Below are positions 1 to 8,931 of a stretch of DNA of 64,000 bases, piece after piece. Position 1 is the first letter of the stretch. The number at the start of each line of letters is the position of its first letter. Under the pieces are notes generated by a model that ran no database searches, was not told where the DNA came from, and saw nothing but the letters and a program-made list of their open reading frames with translations. Source of the stretch: a bacterium M00.F.Ca.ET.205.01.1.1 (lineage in GTDB: Bacteria; Pseudomonadota; Alphaproteobacteria; Rhizobiales; Rhizobiaceae); assembly GCA_004791255.1 (NCBI GenBank), contig SRUQ01000006.1:310001-374000 (forward strand). The letters are read 5' to 3'. The translations under genes were made by a program, and so were the position numbers.

Positions 1-1641
1 GGTCAGCAGCGCCCGCCGTCCGGTCTTGTAGACAACCGGCACGTCGATCCAGTCCTGGCCGCGCAGCAGGGTCAGGTTGGCGTCCTCGTCGGCCTTGGTG
101 TCGTTGAGCGCGACGAGGAAGAAGCCGTCGGCGATCTTGGCCGGGATGCCGATCAGCGGGCTGCCGGCGTCCTGCTCCGAACTCTTCATGGCCACGCGCA
201 AGATGTTGTCGACGCCGCCGCCTTCGAAGCCGTCGGGCGTCAGGAAGATCATCTCGATGATATGGCTGGCCGGCAAGGTCTGGTCGGTGTTGCGGCGGAT
301 GGTCATGCGCAGCTGGATGTCCTTGCCGGGAATGGTCGCCTCGGCGCGGATCGCCGGCTCGGGCGGCAGGTCGCCGCCGGGCGATTCCTGCACCAGCGAC
401 CAGACGATGTTGCCCGGCTCGGCCGAGCCTTGCGCGGTGCTGGTGCGCTCCTCATAGAAGATCGCCTTCTGGCCGACCGGCAGGGCGGTTTCCGCCGGCG
501 CGGCCGCGGGTGCTGCTGGTGCTGCCGGTGCAGCACCCGCCGGCGCGGGTGGCGTTGCTGCGGCATCGGCGGGAGCCGTGCCATTGGCGGGCGGTGTCGC
601 GGGTGCCGCGCCCGCTGGAGGCGTGTTGGCTGCCGGTGCAGCCGCGGCCGGCGTACCACTAGCAGGCGCGGGCACCGCCGGAGCCGACAGCGCCGGTGCG
701 TTCGTTGCCGTTGGCGGCGTGGTCAGCGCGGCAACGGATTCACCCTCGCCAATGCCACTCTGCCCGCCAGCCGGGCCGGGATCGACTTCGCCGCCTTGCG
801 GCGTCAGCCGTTGTGTGAATTTTGTCGCCCCCTCGGGCGCGGCGCCGCCTGCCGCTGGCGCCGCGGCATCGGTCGCCGGCTTGGCCGGCGCCGGTTTCAC
901 CGGTTCGGTCGTCGCCACCTTGGTACCGCCGCCGAGGCCCAGCATCTTGCCGAAGGCATCCTTGTTCAACCAGACGCCATAGCCGCCGCCGGCAACGACC
1001 AGCAGCGCGACGGCAGCGGCGATCAGCCCGCCATAGCTGCGCTTGCGTTCGGCCGGGCGCAATCGCTGGAACGTGTCGTCGGCCCCCGGCGCGTCGTCAT
1101 CATTGGCAAAGACGTCGTCCTGGTCGTCATCCCGGTCCGCATCCATGCCCGGCAAGCTCTTTTCCGAGAAGTCCGGAACGGGTTGGGCCGGCGTCGGCTT
1201 TTGCCAACTCTGCTCGACCTTGGCTGCCGGGGCAGGCTTGTAGGGTTCGGGGCTTGCCGTCGGCTTGTACGGCTCCGGCCTGGTTGCGGCAGGCGCCGGC
1301 CGATACGGGCTTGGAGCGGGAGCCGCTTCCGCCTGCACCGGCTGCTTGGTGTGGCTCGACTGGTTCTTGTTGCGGTCGATGGAGGAGAAGATGTGCTCCA
1401 GCTCCGCCAGCGGATCGGCCTCCTGCACGCTCTTGGCGTAAGTCCGCTCGACAGTTGCTATAGCGCTTTCCAGCTGGCGCTTCTGGCTATCTATGTCTTG
1501 CGCGGCCATGGGCGGCAACTTTTCCGCAAGCTTCTTGGCCAGCATGGTACGAACGCTGTCATAAATGCGCGTGCGCTTTTCCGGCGTCTCGTCGCCGTGC
1601 TTCACGAACGCGTTTTTCAGAATAGCAACGAAATCTACCAT
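1..1641 (-). CDS. Single-pass membrane protein, Ala/Pro-rich, C terminus cut by window edge
   Basis: The ATG is at 1641 and the frame stays open for 547 codons to base 1, so the C terminus lies outside the window. The first 80 or so residues are charged and helical. A Pro-rich and acidic stretch follows, then one clear hydrophobic segment at about residues 204-224. Residues about 290-390 are Ala/Pro low complexity, and the remainder looks folded, with alternating hydrophobic and charged positions. The likely topology is a cytoplasmic N terminus and a periplasmic C-terminal domain. I do not recognise a named family. It lies downstream of purA on the same strand with a 75-base gap, so co-transcription is possible. 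Confidence 0.8.
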   Translation of the reverse strand, partial: MVDFVAILKNAFVKHGDETPEKRTRIYDSVRTMLAKKLAEKLPPMAAQDIDSQKRQLESAIATVERTYAKSVQEADPLAELEHIFSSIDRNKNQSSHTKQPVQAEAAPAPSPYRPAPAATRPEPYKPTASPEPYKPAPAAKVEQSWQKPTPAQPVPDFSEKSLPGMDADRDDDQDDVFANDDDAPGADDTFQRLRPAERKRSYGGLIAAAVALLVVAGGGYGVWLNKDAFGKMLGLGGGTKVATTEPVKPAPAKPATDAAAPAAGGAAPEGATKFTQRLTPQGGEVDPGPAGGQSGIGEGESVAALTTPPTATNAPALSAPAVPAPASGTPAAAAPAANTPPAGAAPATPPANGTAPADAAATPPAPAGAAPAAPAAPAAAPAETALPVGQKAIFYEERTSTAQGSAEPGNIVWSLVQESPGGDLPPEPAIRAEATIPGKDIQLRMTIRRNTDQTLPASHIIEMIFLTPDGFEGGGVDNILRVAMKSSEQDAGSPLIGIPAKIADGFFLVALNDTKADEDANLTLLRGQDWIDVPVVYKTGRRALLT

Positions 1642-1716
1642 GCTTCGGTCGACCTGTATTTTGTTTCCGCGCCGGCCCCCGCAAATCAGCCGTAATGCCC
1701 GGAAAGGCTTGAGAAA

Positions 1717-3015
1717 CTAGTCTTGAAACGGGTCGGTCACAAGTATCGTATCGTCTCGTTCCGGGCTGGTGGAAAGCAGCGCCACCGGCGCGCCGATCAA
1801 CTCTTCTATATATCGGACATACTTGACGGCTTGCGCCGGCAGATCGTTCCAGCTGCGCGCGCCGGCGGTGGTGCCTTTCCAGCCCTCCAGCGTCTCGTAG
1901 ATGGGTTCCACGCGCGCCTGCGCGCCCTGGCTGGCCGGCAGATAGTCGATCGTCTCGCCGTCGAGGCTGTAGCCGGTGCAGACCTTGATCTCGTCCAGCC
2001 CGTCGAGCACATCGAGCTTGGTCAGCGCGATGCCCTTGATGCCGTTGACCGCCACAGCCTGGCGCACCAATACCGCATCGAACCAGCCGCAGCGGCGCTT
2101 GCGTCCGGTGACGACGCCGAATTCGTGGCCGCGCGTGCCGAGGAATTCGCCGACCTCGTTCTTCTGCTCGGTCGGGAACGGGCCTTCGCCGACGCGTGTC
2201 GTGTATGCCTTGGTGATGCCCAGGACATAACCGATGGCGCCAGGCCCGACGCCGGAACCGGCGGCAGCCTGGCCGGCCACCGTGTTGGACGAGGTGACGA
2301 ATGGATAGGTGCCGTGGTCGATATCGAGCAGCGTGCCTTGCGCGCCCTCGAACAGGATGCGCTCGCCGGCGCGGCGCTTGTCGTCGAGCACCTTCCAGAC
2401 CCGGTCCATATAGGGGAGGATTTCGCCGGCAACCGAGGTCAATTCCTGCATAATCGCATCATGCGTGACCTCGCCATGGCCGAGCCCACGACGCAGCGCA
2501 TTGTGGTGCGTCAGCAGCCTGTCGACCTTCAGGGGCAACGTTTCCAAATCCGCCAAGTCCATCACCCGAACCGCGCGCCTGCCCACCTTGTCTTCATAGG
2601 CGGGGCCGATACCGCGGCGGGTCGTGCCAATCTTCGTTCCGGAATTGGAGGCGGCGTCCTCGCGGAATCCATCCAGCTCCCGGTGCAGGGAGAGGATAAG
2701 CGCTGTGTTTTCGGCTATTTTCAGGCGATCCGGCGTCACCTCGACGCCTTGCGCCTTGAGTTTCGCCACTTCCGCGACGAAAGCGTGCGGGTCGAAGACG
2801 ACGCCATTGCCGATGATGGACAGCTTGCCTTGCCGCACCACGCCCGAAGGCAAGAGCGACAGCTTGTAGACCTTGCCGTCGACGACCAGCGTGTGGCCGG
2901 CATTGTGCCCGCCCTGGAAGCGCACCACCACATCGGCGCGCTCGGACAGCCAGTCGACGATCTTGCCCTTGCCTTCGTCGCCCCATTGCGAGCCGACGAC
3001 CACCACATTGGCCAT
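1717..3015 (-). CDS. purA: Adenylosuccinate synthetase
   Basis: This enzyme condenses IMP with aspartate using GTP, the first committed step from IMP to AMP, in the cytoplasm. The 432-residue product has the family length. GDEGKGK at residues 12-18 is the phosphate-binding loop, with the catalytic Asp at 13. GGHNAGHT at 35-42 supplies the catalytic His at 41. A GTTRRGIGP block and the KLDVLDG guanine-recognition motif follow. The ATG at 3015 was chosen because the alignable protein begins MANVVVVG and AAGGGAAAG lies just upstream. The frame stays open to 3159, but that extension has no family match. The gene is transcribed away from the EamA transporter. Confidence 0.97.
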   Translation of the reverse strand: MANVVVVGSQWGDEGKGKIVDWLSERADVVVRFQGGHNAGHTLVVDGKVYKLSLLPSGVVRQGKLSIIGNGVVFDPHAFVAEVAKLKAQGVEVTPDRLKIAENTALILSLHRELDGFREDAASNSGTKIGTTRRGIGPAYEDKVGRRAVRVMDLADLETLPLKVDRLLTHHNALRRGLGHGEVTHDAIMQELTSVAGEILPYMDRVWKVLDDKRRAGERILFEGAQGTLLDIDHGTYPFVTSSNTVAGQAAAGSGVGPGAIGYVLGITKAYTTRVGEGPFPTEQKNEVGEFLGTRGHEFGVVTGRKRRCGWFDAVLVRQAVAVNGIKGIALTKLDVLDGLDEIKVCTGYSLDGETIDYLPASQGAQARVEPIYETLEGWKGTTAGARSWNDLPAQAVKYVRYIEELIGAPVALLSTSPERDDTILVTDPFQD

Positions 3016-3230
3016 GTTTTCTTTCCCTTGAGGCGCCGCCAGGCGGCTTGAAGACTGTTCGAAACGACAGGCCTCTATAACGTCAAGAGCAGGCCGATGC
3101 GACCTTTCTTTGCCGCCGAAAAGCCCCTGAGGCACAACAATTTTCGGCTTTGACATCATTTACTTGACCAGATGAGGGCAATAGGCCGGGAGGGACCTCC
3201 CCTTTCACCCACTCCCGGTCGTGACCCGCC

Positions 3231-4127
3231 ATGCACCGAAGCGCCTACATGTTCCTGCTGCTCACCACCTTGCTTTGGGGCGGCAACTCGGTGGCCGGCA
3301 AGCTGGCGGTCGACCACGTGTCGCCGATGACGCTGGTCTTCCTGCGCTGGGTGCTGGCCGTGGCGATCCTGCTGCCGATCGGCTGGAAGACGATACGGGA
3401 GGACTGGCCAGTGGTGCGCAGGCACTGGTTCGTTCTGGCGGCACTGGGCGCCAGCGGCTTCACTTTGTTCAACACGATCTTTTACACCGCACTCAACTAC
3501 ACGACGGCGATCAACGTCTCCATCGAGCAGGCGGCGATGCCGATCCTGATCATGACAGCCAATTTCATTTTCTTCCGCCTGCGCGTGAACTGGGCGCAGA
3601 TTGCCGGCGTGGCGCTGACCATCTTCGGCGTGGTGTTGACCGCATGCCATGGCGACCCGCGCCGGCTGCTGACGCTGGAGCTCAATTTCGGCGACGCCAT
3701 CATGCTGGTCGCCGTCCTCCTCTACAGCGGCTACTCGGTCGGGCTGCGGCTGAAGCCGGCCGTGCGCTGGCAAAGCCTGATGCTGGCCATGTCGGTTGCC
3801 GCACTCTTCACCTCGCTGCCCTTCTTCCTGTGGGAGGTCGCCGCCGGCAAGCTCATCGTGCCCGACGCGCGCGGCTGGGCGGTCATCGTCTACACCGCGA
3901 TCGGCGCTTCGGTCATCTCGCAGATCTTCTACATCAGGGGCAACGAGCTGATCGGCGCCAACCGCGCCGGCCTGTTCATCAACCTGGTGCCGATCTTCGG
4001 CACGCTGCTTTCGGTGCTGATCGTCGGCGAGACGTTCCAGCTCTACCAGGCGCTGGCGCTGGTCCTCGTGCTGGGCGGCATCGGGCTCGCCGAATACAGC
4101 GGCCCCAGGATGGCCTTTGGCCGCTGA
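3231..4127 (+). CDS. EamA/DMT-family membrane transporter
   Basis: This is a 298-residue protein with about ten hydrophobic segments in two tandem EamA halves. The first half starts at the N terminus (LLWGGNSVAGK) and the second around residue 155. It ends in a short charged tail. The drug/metabolite transporter superfamily exports or imports small metabolites across the inner membrane. The substrate cannot be read from sequence. The gene is divergent from purA and convergent with serA. The gap to serA holds a strong hairpin that could terminate both transcripts. A second, unrelated EamA gene lies at 31458-32342. Confidence 0.9.
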   Translation: MHRSAYMFLLLTTLLWGGNSVAGKLAVDHVSPMTLVFLRWVLAVAILLPIGWKTIREDWPVVRRHWFVLAALGASGFTLFNTIFYTALNYTTAINVSIEQAAMPILIMTANFIFFRLRVNWAQIAGVALTIFGVVLTACHGDPRRLLTLELNFGDAIMLVAVLLYSGYSVGLRLKPAVRWQSLMLAMSVAALFTSLPFFLWEVAAGKLIVPDARGWAVIVYTAIGASVISQIFYIRGNELIGANRAGLFINLVPIFGTLLSVLIVGETFQLYQALALVLVLGGIGLAEYSGPRMAFGR

Positions 4128-4206
4128 CGGCACTGGCGCCCGGAAATTGCTGGACCAATTCCTTGCGCACCGCGGCCGGTGGCCAGGCGGATGAAACGCC
4201 ATACGA

Positions 4207-4242
4207 GAACGCCCCGCATGCCTGCCGGCATCCGGGGCGTCG
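4207..4242 (-). terminator. Hairpin between convergent serA and the EamA gene
   Basis: ACGCCCCG at 4209-4216 pairs with CGGGGCGT at 4233-4240. Inside this, after a C/C mismatch, ATGCC pairs with GGCAT. The stem is strong, but no long T tract follows on either strand (the minus strand reads GTTCTCG), so termination is plausible rather than certain. Confidence 0.5.
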
Positions 4243-4271
4243 CAATGGTGTGGTTTGCGGTTCGTGCGGCC

Positions 4272-5873
4272 TTACACGCCACCGACGTCGAAGTGCAGAG
4301 GCTTGGCCGAGTCGATCGATTTGTGCGCCCGCAGCTGATCGAGCACCCGTTCCGGGAACGGCGCATCAAGATAGAGCAGCGCGATGGCGTCGCCCCCTGG
4401 CCGGTTGCGGCCAAGTTGGAAGTTGGCGATGTTGACGCCATTCTCGCCGCACACCGTGCCGAGCAGGCCGATAATGCCGGGGGCATCGGCATTGGTCGTG
4501 TAGAGCATGTGCTGGCCGACCTCGGCGTCGAGATTGATGCCTTTGATCTGGATGAAGCGCGGCTTGCCGTCGGAGAAGCAGGTGCCGGCGATCGAGCGGG
4601 TCCTGTGCTCGGTCGTGACGGTGAGCTTGATGTAGCCGTCGAAGACGCCCGACTTGTCGCGCTTGACCTCGGCGACGATGATGCCGCGCTCCTTCACCAT
4701 GATCGGCGCCGACACCATGTTGACGTCCGAGACCTGCGGCCGGATGAGGCCGGCAAGGGCGGCACTGATCAGCGCGCGCGTGTTCATCGTCGCGGTCGAG
4801 CCGTCGAACAGGATCTCGACCTCCTTGATCGGATCCTCGGTGACCTGGCCGACAAAGGCGCCGAGCACTTCGGCCAGCTTGACGAAGGGCTTCAGCCGCG
4901 GCGCTTCTTCCGCCGTGATCGAGGGCATGTTGATGGCGTTGGAAACCGCGCCCTTGATCAGATAGTCGGCCATCTGCTCGGCGACCTGCAGGGCGACATT
5001 CTCCTGCGCTTCCGCCGTCGAGGCGCCAAGGTGCGGCGTCGCCACCACGTTGTCCATGCCGAACAGGGCGTTCTGCTCGGCAGGCTCGACCTCGAACACG
5101 TCGATGCCGGCGCCGCCCACCTTGCCGCTCTTGAGAGCCGCGATGAGGTCGGCCTCGACCACCAGTCCGCCGCGGGCGCAGTTGATGATGCGCACGCCGT
5201 TCTTCATCTTGGCGATTGCCGCCGCGTCGATGATGTTGCGGGTCTTGTCGGTCAGCGGCGTGTGCAGCGTGATGAAGTCCGCGCGCGCGAACAGCTCGTC
5301 GAGCTCGACCTTGTCGACGCCGAGTTCCTCGGCGCGCTTGTCCGACAGGAACGGATCGAAGGCCACGACATGCATCTTGAGGCCAACGCCGCGCGTCGCC
5401 ACGATCGAGCCGATATTGCCGCAGCCGATGACGCCCAGCGTCTTGCCGGTGATCTCGACCCCCATGAAGCGGTTCTTCTCCCACCTGCCGGCATGGGTCG
5501 AGGCGTTGGCTTCCGGAATCTGGCGCGCCAGCGCGAAGATCATGGCGACCGCGTGTTCGGCCGTGGTGATCGAGTTGCCGAAGGGCGTGTTCATCACGAT
5601 GATACCCTTGCGGCTGGCCGCCGGGATATCGACATTGTCGACGCCGATGCCGGCGCGGCCGACGACCTTCAGATTGGTGGCGGCGTTGATCAGTTTCTCG
5701 GTGACCTTGGTCGCCGAGCGGATGGCGAGGCCGTCATACTGGCCGATGACTTCGAGCAGCTTTTCCTTGTCCTTGCCGAGATCGGGCAGGTAGTCGACCT
5801 CGATGCCGCGGTCCTTGAAGATCTGCACAGCGGTGGTGGAAAGTTTGTCTGAAACGAGAACGCGGGGCGCCAT
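4272..5873 (-). CDS. serA: D-3-phosphoglycerate dehydrogenase
   Basis: SerA oxidises 3-phosphoglycerate to 3-phosphohydroxypyruvate with NAD, the first step of the phosphorylated serine pathway. At 533 residues it is the long type. It has the catalytic and NAD-binding D-isomer-specific dehydrogenase core (GCGNIGS Rossmann loop, NCARGGLV, DVFEVEPA and ATPHLGAS with the catalytic His). An intervening regulatory domain follows, then a C-terminal ACT domain (DAPGIIGLLGTV) that usually senses serine. The start at 5873 (MAPRVLVSDK) fits the family. An in-frame ATG 12 bases upstream adds only four residues, and the longer open frame into serC is a shadow. It lies 65 bases downstream of serC, almost certainly in one operon. 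Confidence 0.97.
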   Translation of the reverse strand: MAPRVLVSDKLSTTAVQIFKDRGIEVDYLPDLGKDKEKLLEVIGQYDGLAIRSATKVTEKLINAATNLKVVGRAGIGVDNVDIPAASRKGIIVMNTPFGNSITTAEHAVAMIFALARQIPEANASTHAGRWEKNRFMGVEITGKTLGVIGCGNIGSIVATRGVGLKMHVVAFDPFLSDKRAEELGVDKVELDELFARADFITLHTPLTDKTRNIIDAAAIAKMKNGVRIINCARGGLVVEADLIAALKSGKVGGAGIDVFEVEPAEQNALFGMDNVVATPHLGASTAEAQENVALQVAEQMADYLIKGAVSNAINMPSITAEEAPRLKPFVKLAEVLGAFVGQVTEDPIKEVEILFDGSTATMNTRALISAALAGLIRPQVSDVNMVSAPIMVKERGIIVAEVKRDKSGVFDGYIKLTVTTEHRTRSIAGTCFSDGKPRFIQIKGINLDAEVGQHMLYTTNADAPGIIGLLGTVCGENGVNIANFQLGRNRPGGDAIALLYLDAPFPERVLDQLRAHKSIDSAKPLHFDVGGV

Positions 5874-5938
5874 AGCGGCCTCCATGAAAAGAATTGGATG
5901 ATCGGGGGAAATGGCGGCCCGCAGGCCGCCATGAAATC

Positions 5939-7114
5939 TCAGGCCGCCGCTTTCAGCGATGCCTTCTGCGCGGCAAAGGCCCAGTCGAGCCAGGGCAGCA
6001 GCGCTTCGAGATCGGAAGCCTCGACGGTTGCGCCGCACCAGATGCGCAGGCCGGGCGGTGCGTCGCGATAGGAGCCGATGTCGTAGGCCACGCCCTCCTT
6101 GTCGAGTACCGAGACCAGTGCCTTGGCGAAGGCGGCCTGGCCGTCGGCATCGAGCGCCGCGACTTGCCGGTCGGTGAAGGACAGGCACACCGACGTGTTC
6201 GAGCGCGTCGCAGGCTCGACTGCGAGATGGCCGAGCCAGGAGGATTTGCCGACGAAGCCGTCGAGGACGGCGGCATTGGCATCGGCACGCGCGACCAGCG
6301 CATCGAGCCCGCCGATCGACTTCGCCCAGTTCAGCGCATCGAGATAGTCCTCGACGCACAGCATCGACGGCGTGTTGATGGTTTCGCCCTTGAAGATGCC
6401 TTCGATCAGCTTGCCGCCCGAGGTCAGCCGGAAGATTTTCGGCAGCGGCCAGCCGGGCTTGTAGGTCTCCAGCCGCGCCACCGCGCGGGGCGACAGGATC
6501 AGCATGCCATGCGCGCCCTCGCCGCCCAGCGCCTTCTGCCAGGAGAAGGTGACGACATCGAGCTTCTCGAAATCGAGCCGCTGCGCGAAGGCCGCCGAGG
6601 TGGCGTCGCAGATGGTAAGGCCCTTGCGGTCCGCCGGGATGAAATCGCCGTTCGGCACGCGCACGCCCGATGTGGTGCCGTTCCAGGTGAAGACCACGTC
6701 GCGGTCGAAGTCGATCTTGGCGAGATCAGGCAGCGCGCCATAGCCGGCCTCAATCTTGCGCACGTCGGCGAGCTTCAGCTGCTTGACCACGTCGGTGACC
6801 CAGCCGGCGCCAAAACTCTCCCAGGCAACCATGTCGACGCCGCGTTCGCCGAGCAGCGACCACAGTGCCATTTCGACCGCGCCGGTATCCGAGGCCGGTA
6901 CGATGCCGATGCGGTAGTCCGCCGGAACCTGGAGAACCTCCCGCGTCAGCTCGATCGCCTGTTCGAGCTTGGCCTTGCCGATCTTGGCGCGGTGGGAACG
7001 GCCGAGCGCGGCATTCTTCAACGCCTCAACCGACCAGCCGGGACGCTTCGCGCAGGGACCAGAGGAGAAATTGGGGTTTGCCGGACGGAGTCCGGGCTTC
7101 GTAGCTGTCGTCAT
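5939..7114 (-). CDS. serC: Phosphoserine aminotransferase
   Basis: SerC is a PLP enzyme that transaminates 3-phosphohydroxypyruvate to O-phosphoserine with glutamate, the second step after SerA. The 391-residue product is the alphaproteobacterial type, slightly longer than the E. coli enzyme. It shows NFSSGPCAKRPGW near the N terminus, which binds substrate phosphate. The PLP lysine lies in the SWQKALGGEGAHG motif around residue 195. The gene precedes serA on the same strand, so the two consecutive pathway enzymes are made together. The third enzyme, serB, is not in the window. Confidence 0.96.
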   Translation of the reverse strand: MTTATKPGLRPANPNFSSGPCAKRPGWSVEALKNAALGRSHRAKIGKAKLEQAIELTREVLQVPADYRIGIVPASDTGAVEMALWSLLGERGVDMVAWESFGAGWVTDVVKQLKLADVRKIEAGYGALPDLAKIDFDRDVVFTWNGTTSGVRVPNGDFIPADRKGLTICDATSAAFAQRLDFEKLDVVTFSWQKALGGEGAHGMLILSPRAVARLETYKPGWPLPKIFRLTSGGKLIEGIFKGETINTPSMLCVEDYLDALNWAKSIGGLDALVARADANAAVLDGFVGKSSWLGHLAVEPATRSNTSVCLSFTDRQVAALDADGQAAFAKALVSVLDKEGVAYDIGSYRDAPPGLRIWCGATVEASDLEALLPWLDWAFAAQKASLKAAA

Positions 7115-7304
7115 CGTGGTCTATCCTTCCAGATAGTGGCCCCTCGTTGGGGAGGGGTGGCCCACGGACGGCGATATGCGTTCAGGCTCCCGGCGTCAAG
7201 AGGAAAGTTTTTGTCGCTGGCAGGATACCTGGCGATACGGGATCAGGATGTCGTGACTTCAAACGCAAACGGCGGACCTGACGCTGGCTACTCCTGCGTT
7301 CGTC

Positions 7305-7907
7305 CTAACCGTCATTGCGGCAAACGTGGCCGGCGCCCTGGCCAGGCCTAAATGGTCCCCGCTCATGGCCACGGTGGTCGATGCAACCCCAGCGGCCGCC
7401 CACATACCAGGAATGTTCGCCGTCGGAGGTGAGCTTGCAATCAATACACACCTCCGCCCAGCCATGCTCAAACGGAAGCGCCCCATCGTATCGAGCTGGG
7501 ATAACCAACGCCAGATTGCGGTTGATGAAACCGATCTTGCTGCCGACTGGGGACCTCGCGAGGCCGTCGGCGAATGGTTCGGCCCAGTTGTCCATCATCA
7601 TCACGGGAGCCAATCGGCCGTCCCGTCGCACATAATACCATCCACCACCAATGTTGACACTTGCGAGGCCGTTCCGGTCGAAATCCAGTGCGAGGAGGTG
7701 CTTGCGCTTCAGGTGGATATGTCCGGCGGCGTCCGACCATGCGCAATGCTCAAAATCAAGGACGTCGTCCTTGGCTTTCGAAGAGTAGCTACAACGGTAG
7801 TCGGGGTTGGCCACCGGGTTCGCCATGGACCATTCGATCCCGGCGAACAGGGCTGAGAGGGTGAACGCGCAGATCAAGACTGCGCTATTGAGGGGCAGGA
7901 CTTTCAC
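7305..7907 (-). CDS. Secreted WG-motif protein, function unknown
   Basis: The product is 200 residues if the GTG at 7907 is used. That start gives a hydrophobic N-terminal segment (residues 5-25) ending before MANP, which looks like an export signal or anchor. The body carries short strand-rich repeats: NIGGGWYYVRRDGR, WAEPFADGLARSPV, NRNLALVIPARYDGALPFEHGWAEVC and WGCIDHRGH. They resemble WG (KWG-type) beta-repeat proteins, in which units read W-x-hydrophobic with D-G turns. The five or so cysteines after the signal would suit an oxidising compartment. There is no operon partner. The 190 bases between it and serC hold no gene. The RBS is weak, so the start is uncertain. Confidence 0.7.
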   Translation of the reverse strand: MKVLPLNSAVLICAFTLSALFAGIEWSMANPVANPDYRCSYSSKAKDDVLDFEHCAWSDAAGHIHLKRKHLLALDFDRNGLASVNIGGGWYYVRRDGRLAPVMMMDNWAEPFADGLARSPVGSKIGFINRNLALVIPARYDGALPFEHGWAEVCIDCKLTSDGEHSWYVGGRWGCIDHRGHERGPFRPGQGAGHVCRNDG

Positions 7908-7940
7908 ACTTCTCGCCCGAGTTAAACAGCGTGCCCAGGC

Positions 7941-8723
7941 CTACCAGAGATCGTAGCGCAGCCCGAGCTTGACCTGATGATTGCTGATCCCCTTCTGGAT
8001 CGGAAAGGAAGTCAGGCTCTCGGCCGTCACGTATTCGGCACTCGGGGCGGAGAAATACTGGTAGCCCACATCGACGGAAACGTTTTTCGTCACTTGGTAG
8101 GCAAGGCCCGCATTCAGCGTATAGGCGAGCGAGTATTGTGTCGCGTTGTCCTGCACGCTGAAACTGTTGGCGGGGGCATTGTTGTCCGTGTAAGTCGCCG
8201 AAAGCTTCCGCGTACTGCGGACCAAACCGATGCCGGCGCCAACATAAGGCGTGATTCCGACATATGTGCCGAGATCTACATAGCCGTTGATTATCCCCGA
8301 GAAGGCATAGTTCTTCAGCGATCCCGATCCCTGGGTCGGCAAAGTCGGCAGTGCGACGACCGCTGAATCGTCGTAGCTGTAGCTGGCGTTGTTACCCGGC
8401 AGATAACCGAAGTTCAGATCGGCGCGAAGGTAATCGTTGAAATGATAGCCGAAGCCGACGCTCGCAAACACTGCGTCTTCGCTCTCGCTGAAGTTTTCGT
8501 TGTTGATCGTTGACGGGAAGGTGAAATCCCCGTTCTTGAAGCTCTTCTGCACCAGATAGGAGACATCGCCGCGCAGATACCAGCCTGAGCCGACCTCGAC
8601 CGGGACGTAATCCGGCGCCTGGTCGACATAGACCGGCGGATCGTAGTCGGCCGCTAGCGCCGATGTCAGCGGCATCAGGGCGAACGCGCCAACCGCCAGC
8701 GCCATACGTGATGTGAGTGTCAT
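7941..8723 (-). CDS. Outer-membrane beta-barrel protein (Omp25/RopB-like), copy 1
   Basis: This is a 260-residue product with an N-terminal signal peptide that ends after ALAAD. The mature part has alternating aromatic/hydrophobic strands: GWYLRGDVSYL, VGFGYHFNDYLRADLNFGYL, ITPYVGAGIGLVR and YTLNAGLAYQVTKNVSVDVG. It ends in a C-terminal aromatic (LRYDLW), the usual barrel-assembly signal. This fits the eight-stranded barrel family common in rhizobial and Brucella outer membranes. The start at 8723 gives a normal signal peptide; the upstream in-frame ATG at 8780 adds a basic, unlikely leader. It is paralogous to the next gene (8932-9765). A TTAA-N7-TTAA site lies about 80 bases upstream. Confidence 0.9.
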   Translation of the reverse strand: MTLTSRMALAVGAFALMPLTSALAADYDPPVYVDQAPDYVPVEVGSGWYLRGDVSYLVQKSFKNGDFTFPSTINNENFSESEDAVFASVGFGYHFNDYLRADLNFGYLPGNNASYSYDDSAVVALPTLPTQGSGSLKNYAFSGIINGYVDLGTYVGITPYVGAGIGLVRSTRKLSATYTDNNAPANSFSVQDNATQYSLAYTLNAGLAYQVTKNVSVDVGYQYFSAPSAEYVTAESLTSFPIQKGISNHQVKLGLRYDLW

Positions 8724-8789
8724 GGTCCCCGGCTCCCGAATTCGGCGCCGTCGCCCAGGCGACGGCAGCCATCGTTTCATGAGCCATTG

Positions 8790-8806
8790 TTAACCATAGT
8801 GGTTAA
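8790..8806. promoter_or_regulatory. Perfect inverted repeat upstream of beta-barrel copy 1
   Basis: TTAACCA at 8790-8796 and TGGTTAA at 8800-8806 are separated by TAG. Its right arm is shared with the CtrA-type site at 8803-8817. The palindrome sits 67 bases before the start codon, where a response regulator could bind. Confidence 0.45.
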
Positions 8807-8817
8807 GTCGGGGTTAA
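8803..8817 (-). promoter_or_regulatory. CtrA-type binding site (TTAA-N7-TTAA) before beta-barrel copy 1
   Basis: TTAA at 8803-8806, seven bases, then TTAA at 8814-8817. Read on the gene strand it is TTAA-N7-TTAAC, the full CtrA consensus. It lies 80-94 bases upstream of the ATG at 8723. Binding by CtrA is inferred from the motif alone. Confidence 0.6.
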
Positions 8818-8877
8818 GGCTAACAGAGCGTTAGCACTTTGATTTCGAACGGATCTTAATCAGTTACACGCACAAAC

Positions 8878-8906
8878 GAAAGCCGCCCGGCTGATGCCGG
8901 GCGGTT
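8878..8906 (-). terminator. Rho-independent terminator of beta-barrel copy 2
   Basis: Bases 8882-8891 and 8896-8905 form a 10-bp G+C-rich stem with a TGAT loop and one G/T end pair. On the minus strand it is followed by TTTCGTTTG. It lies 26 bases past the stop of the 8932-9765 gene. Confidence 0.75.
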
Positions 8907-8931
8907 GAGCAATTCGCTGATTTCGAAGCGG

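Noticed and set aside
262..1695. 477-codon plus-strand open frame
   Set aside because: Arg-rich, low-complexity antisense of the real minus-strand membrane-protein gene, whose frame shows a membrane helix and sensible composition.
1723..3051. 442-codon plus-strand open frame
   Set aside because: Exact antisense of purA, which has all family motifs.
3156..4202. 348-codon minus-strand open frame
   Set aside because: Antisense of the EamA transporter; composition is His/Gln/Arg-rich without any fold pattern.
5874..6359. N-terminal extension of serA into serC
   Set aside because: The extension is shadow sequence of serC; the SerA family starts at the ATG at 5873.
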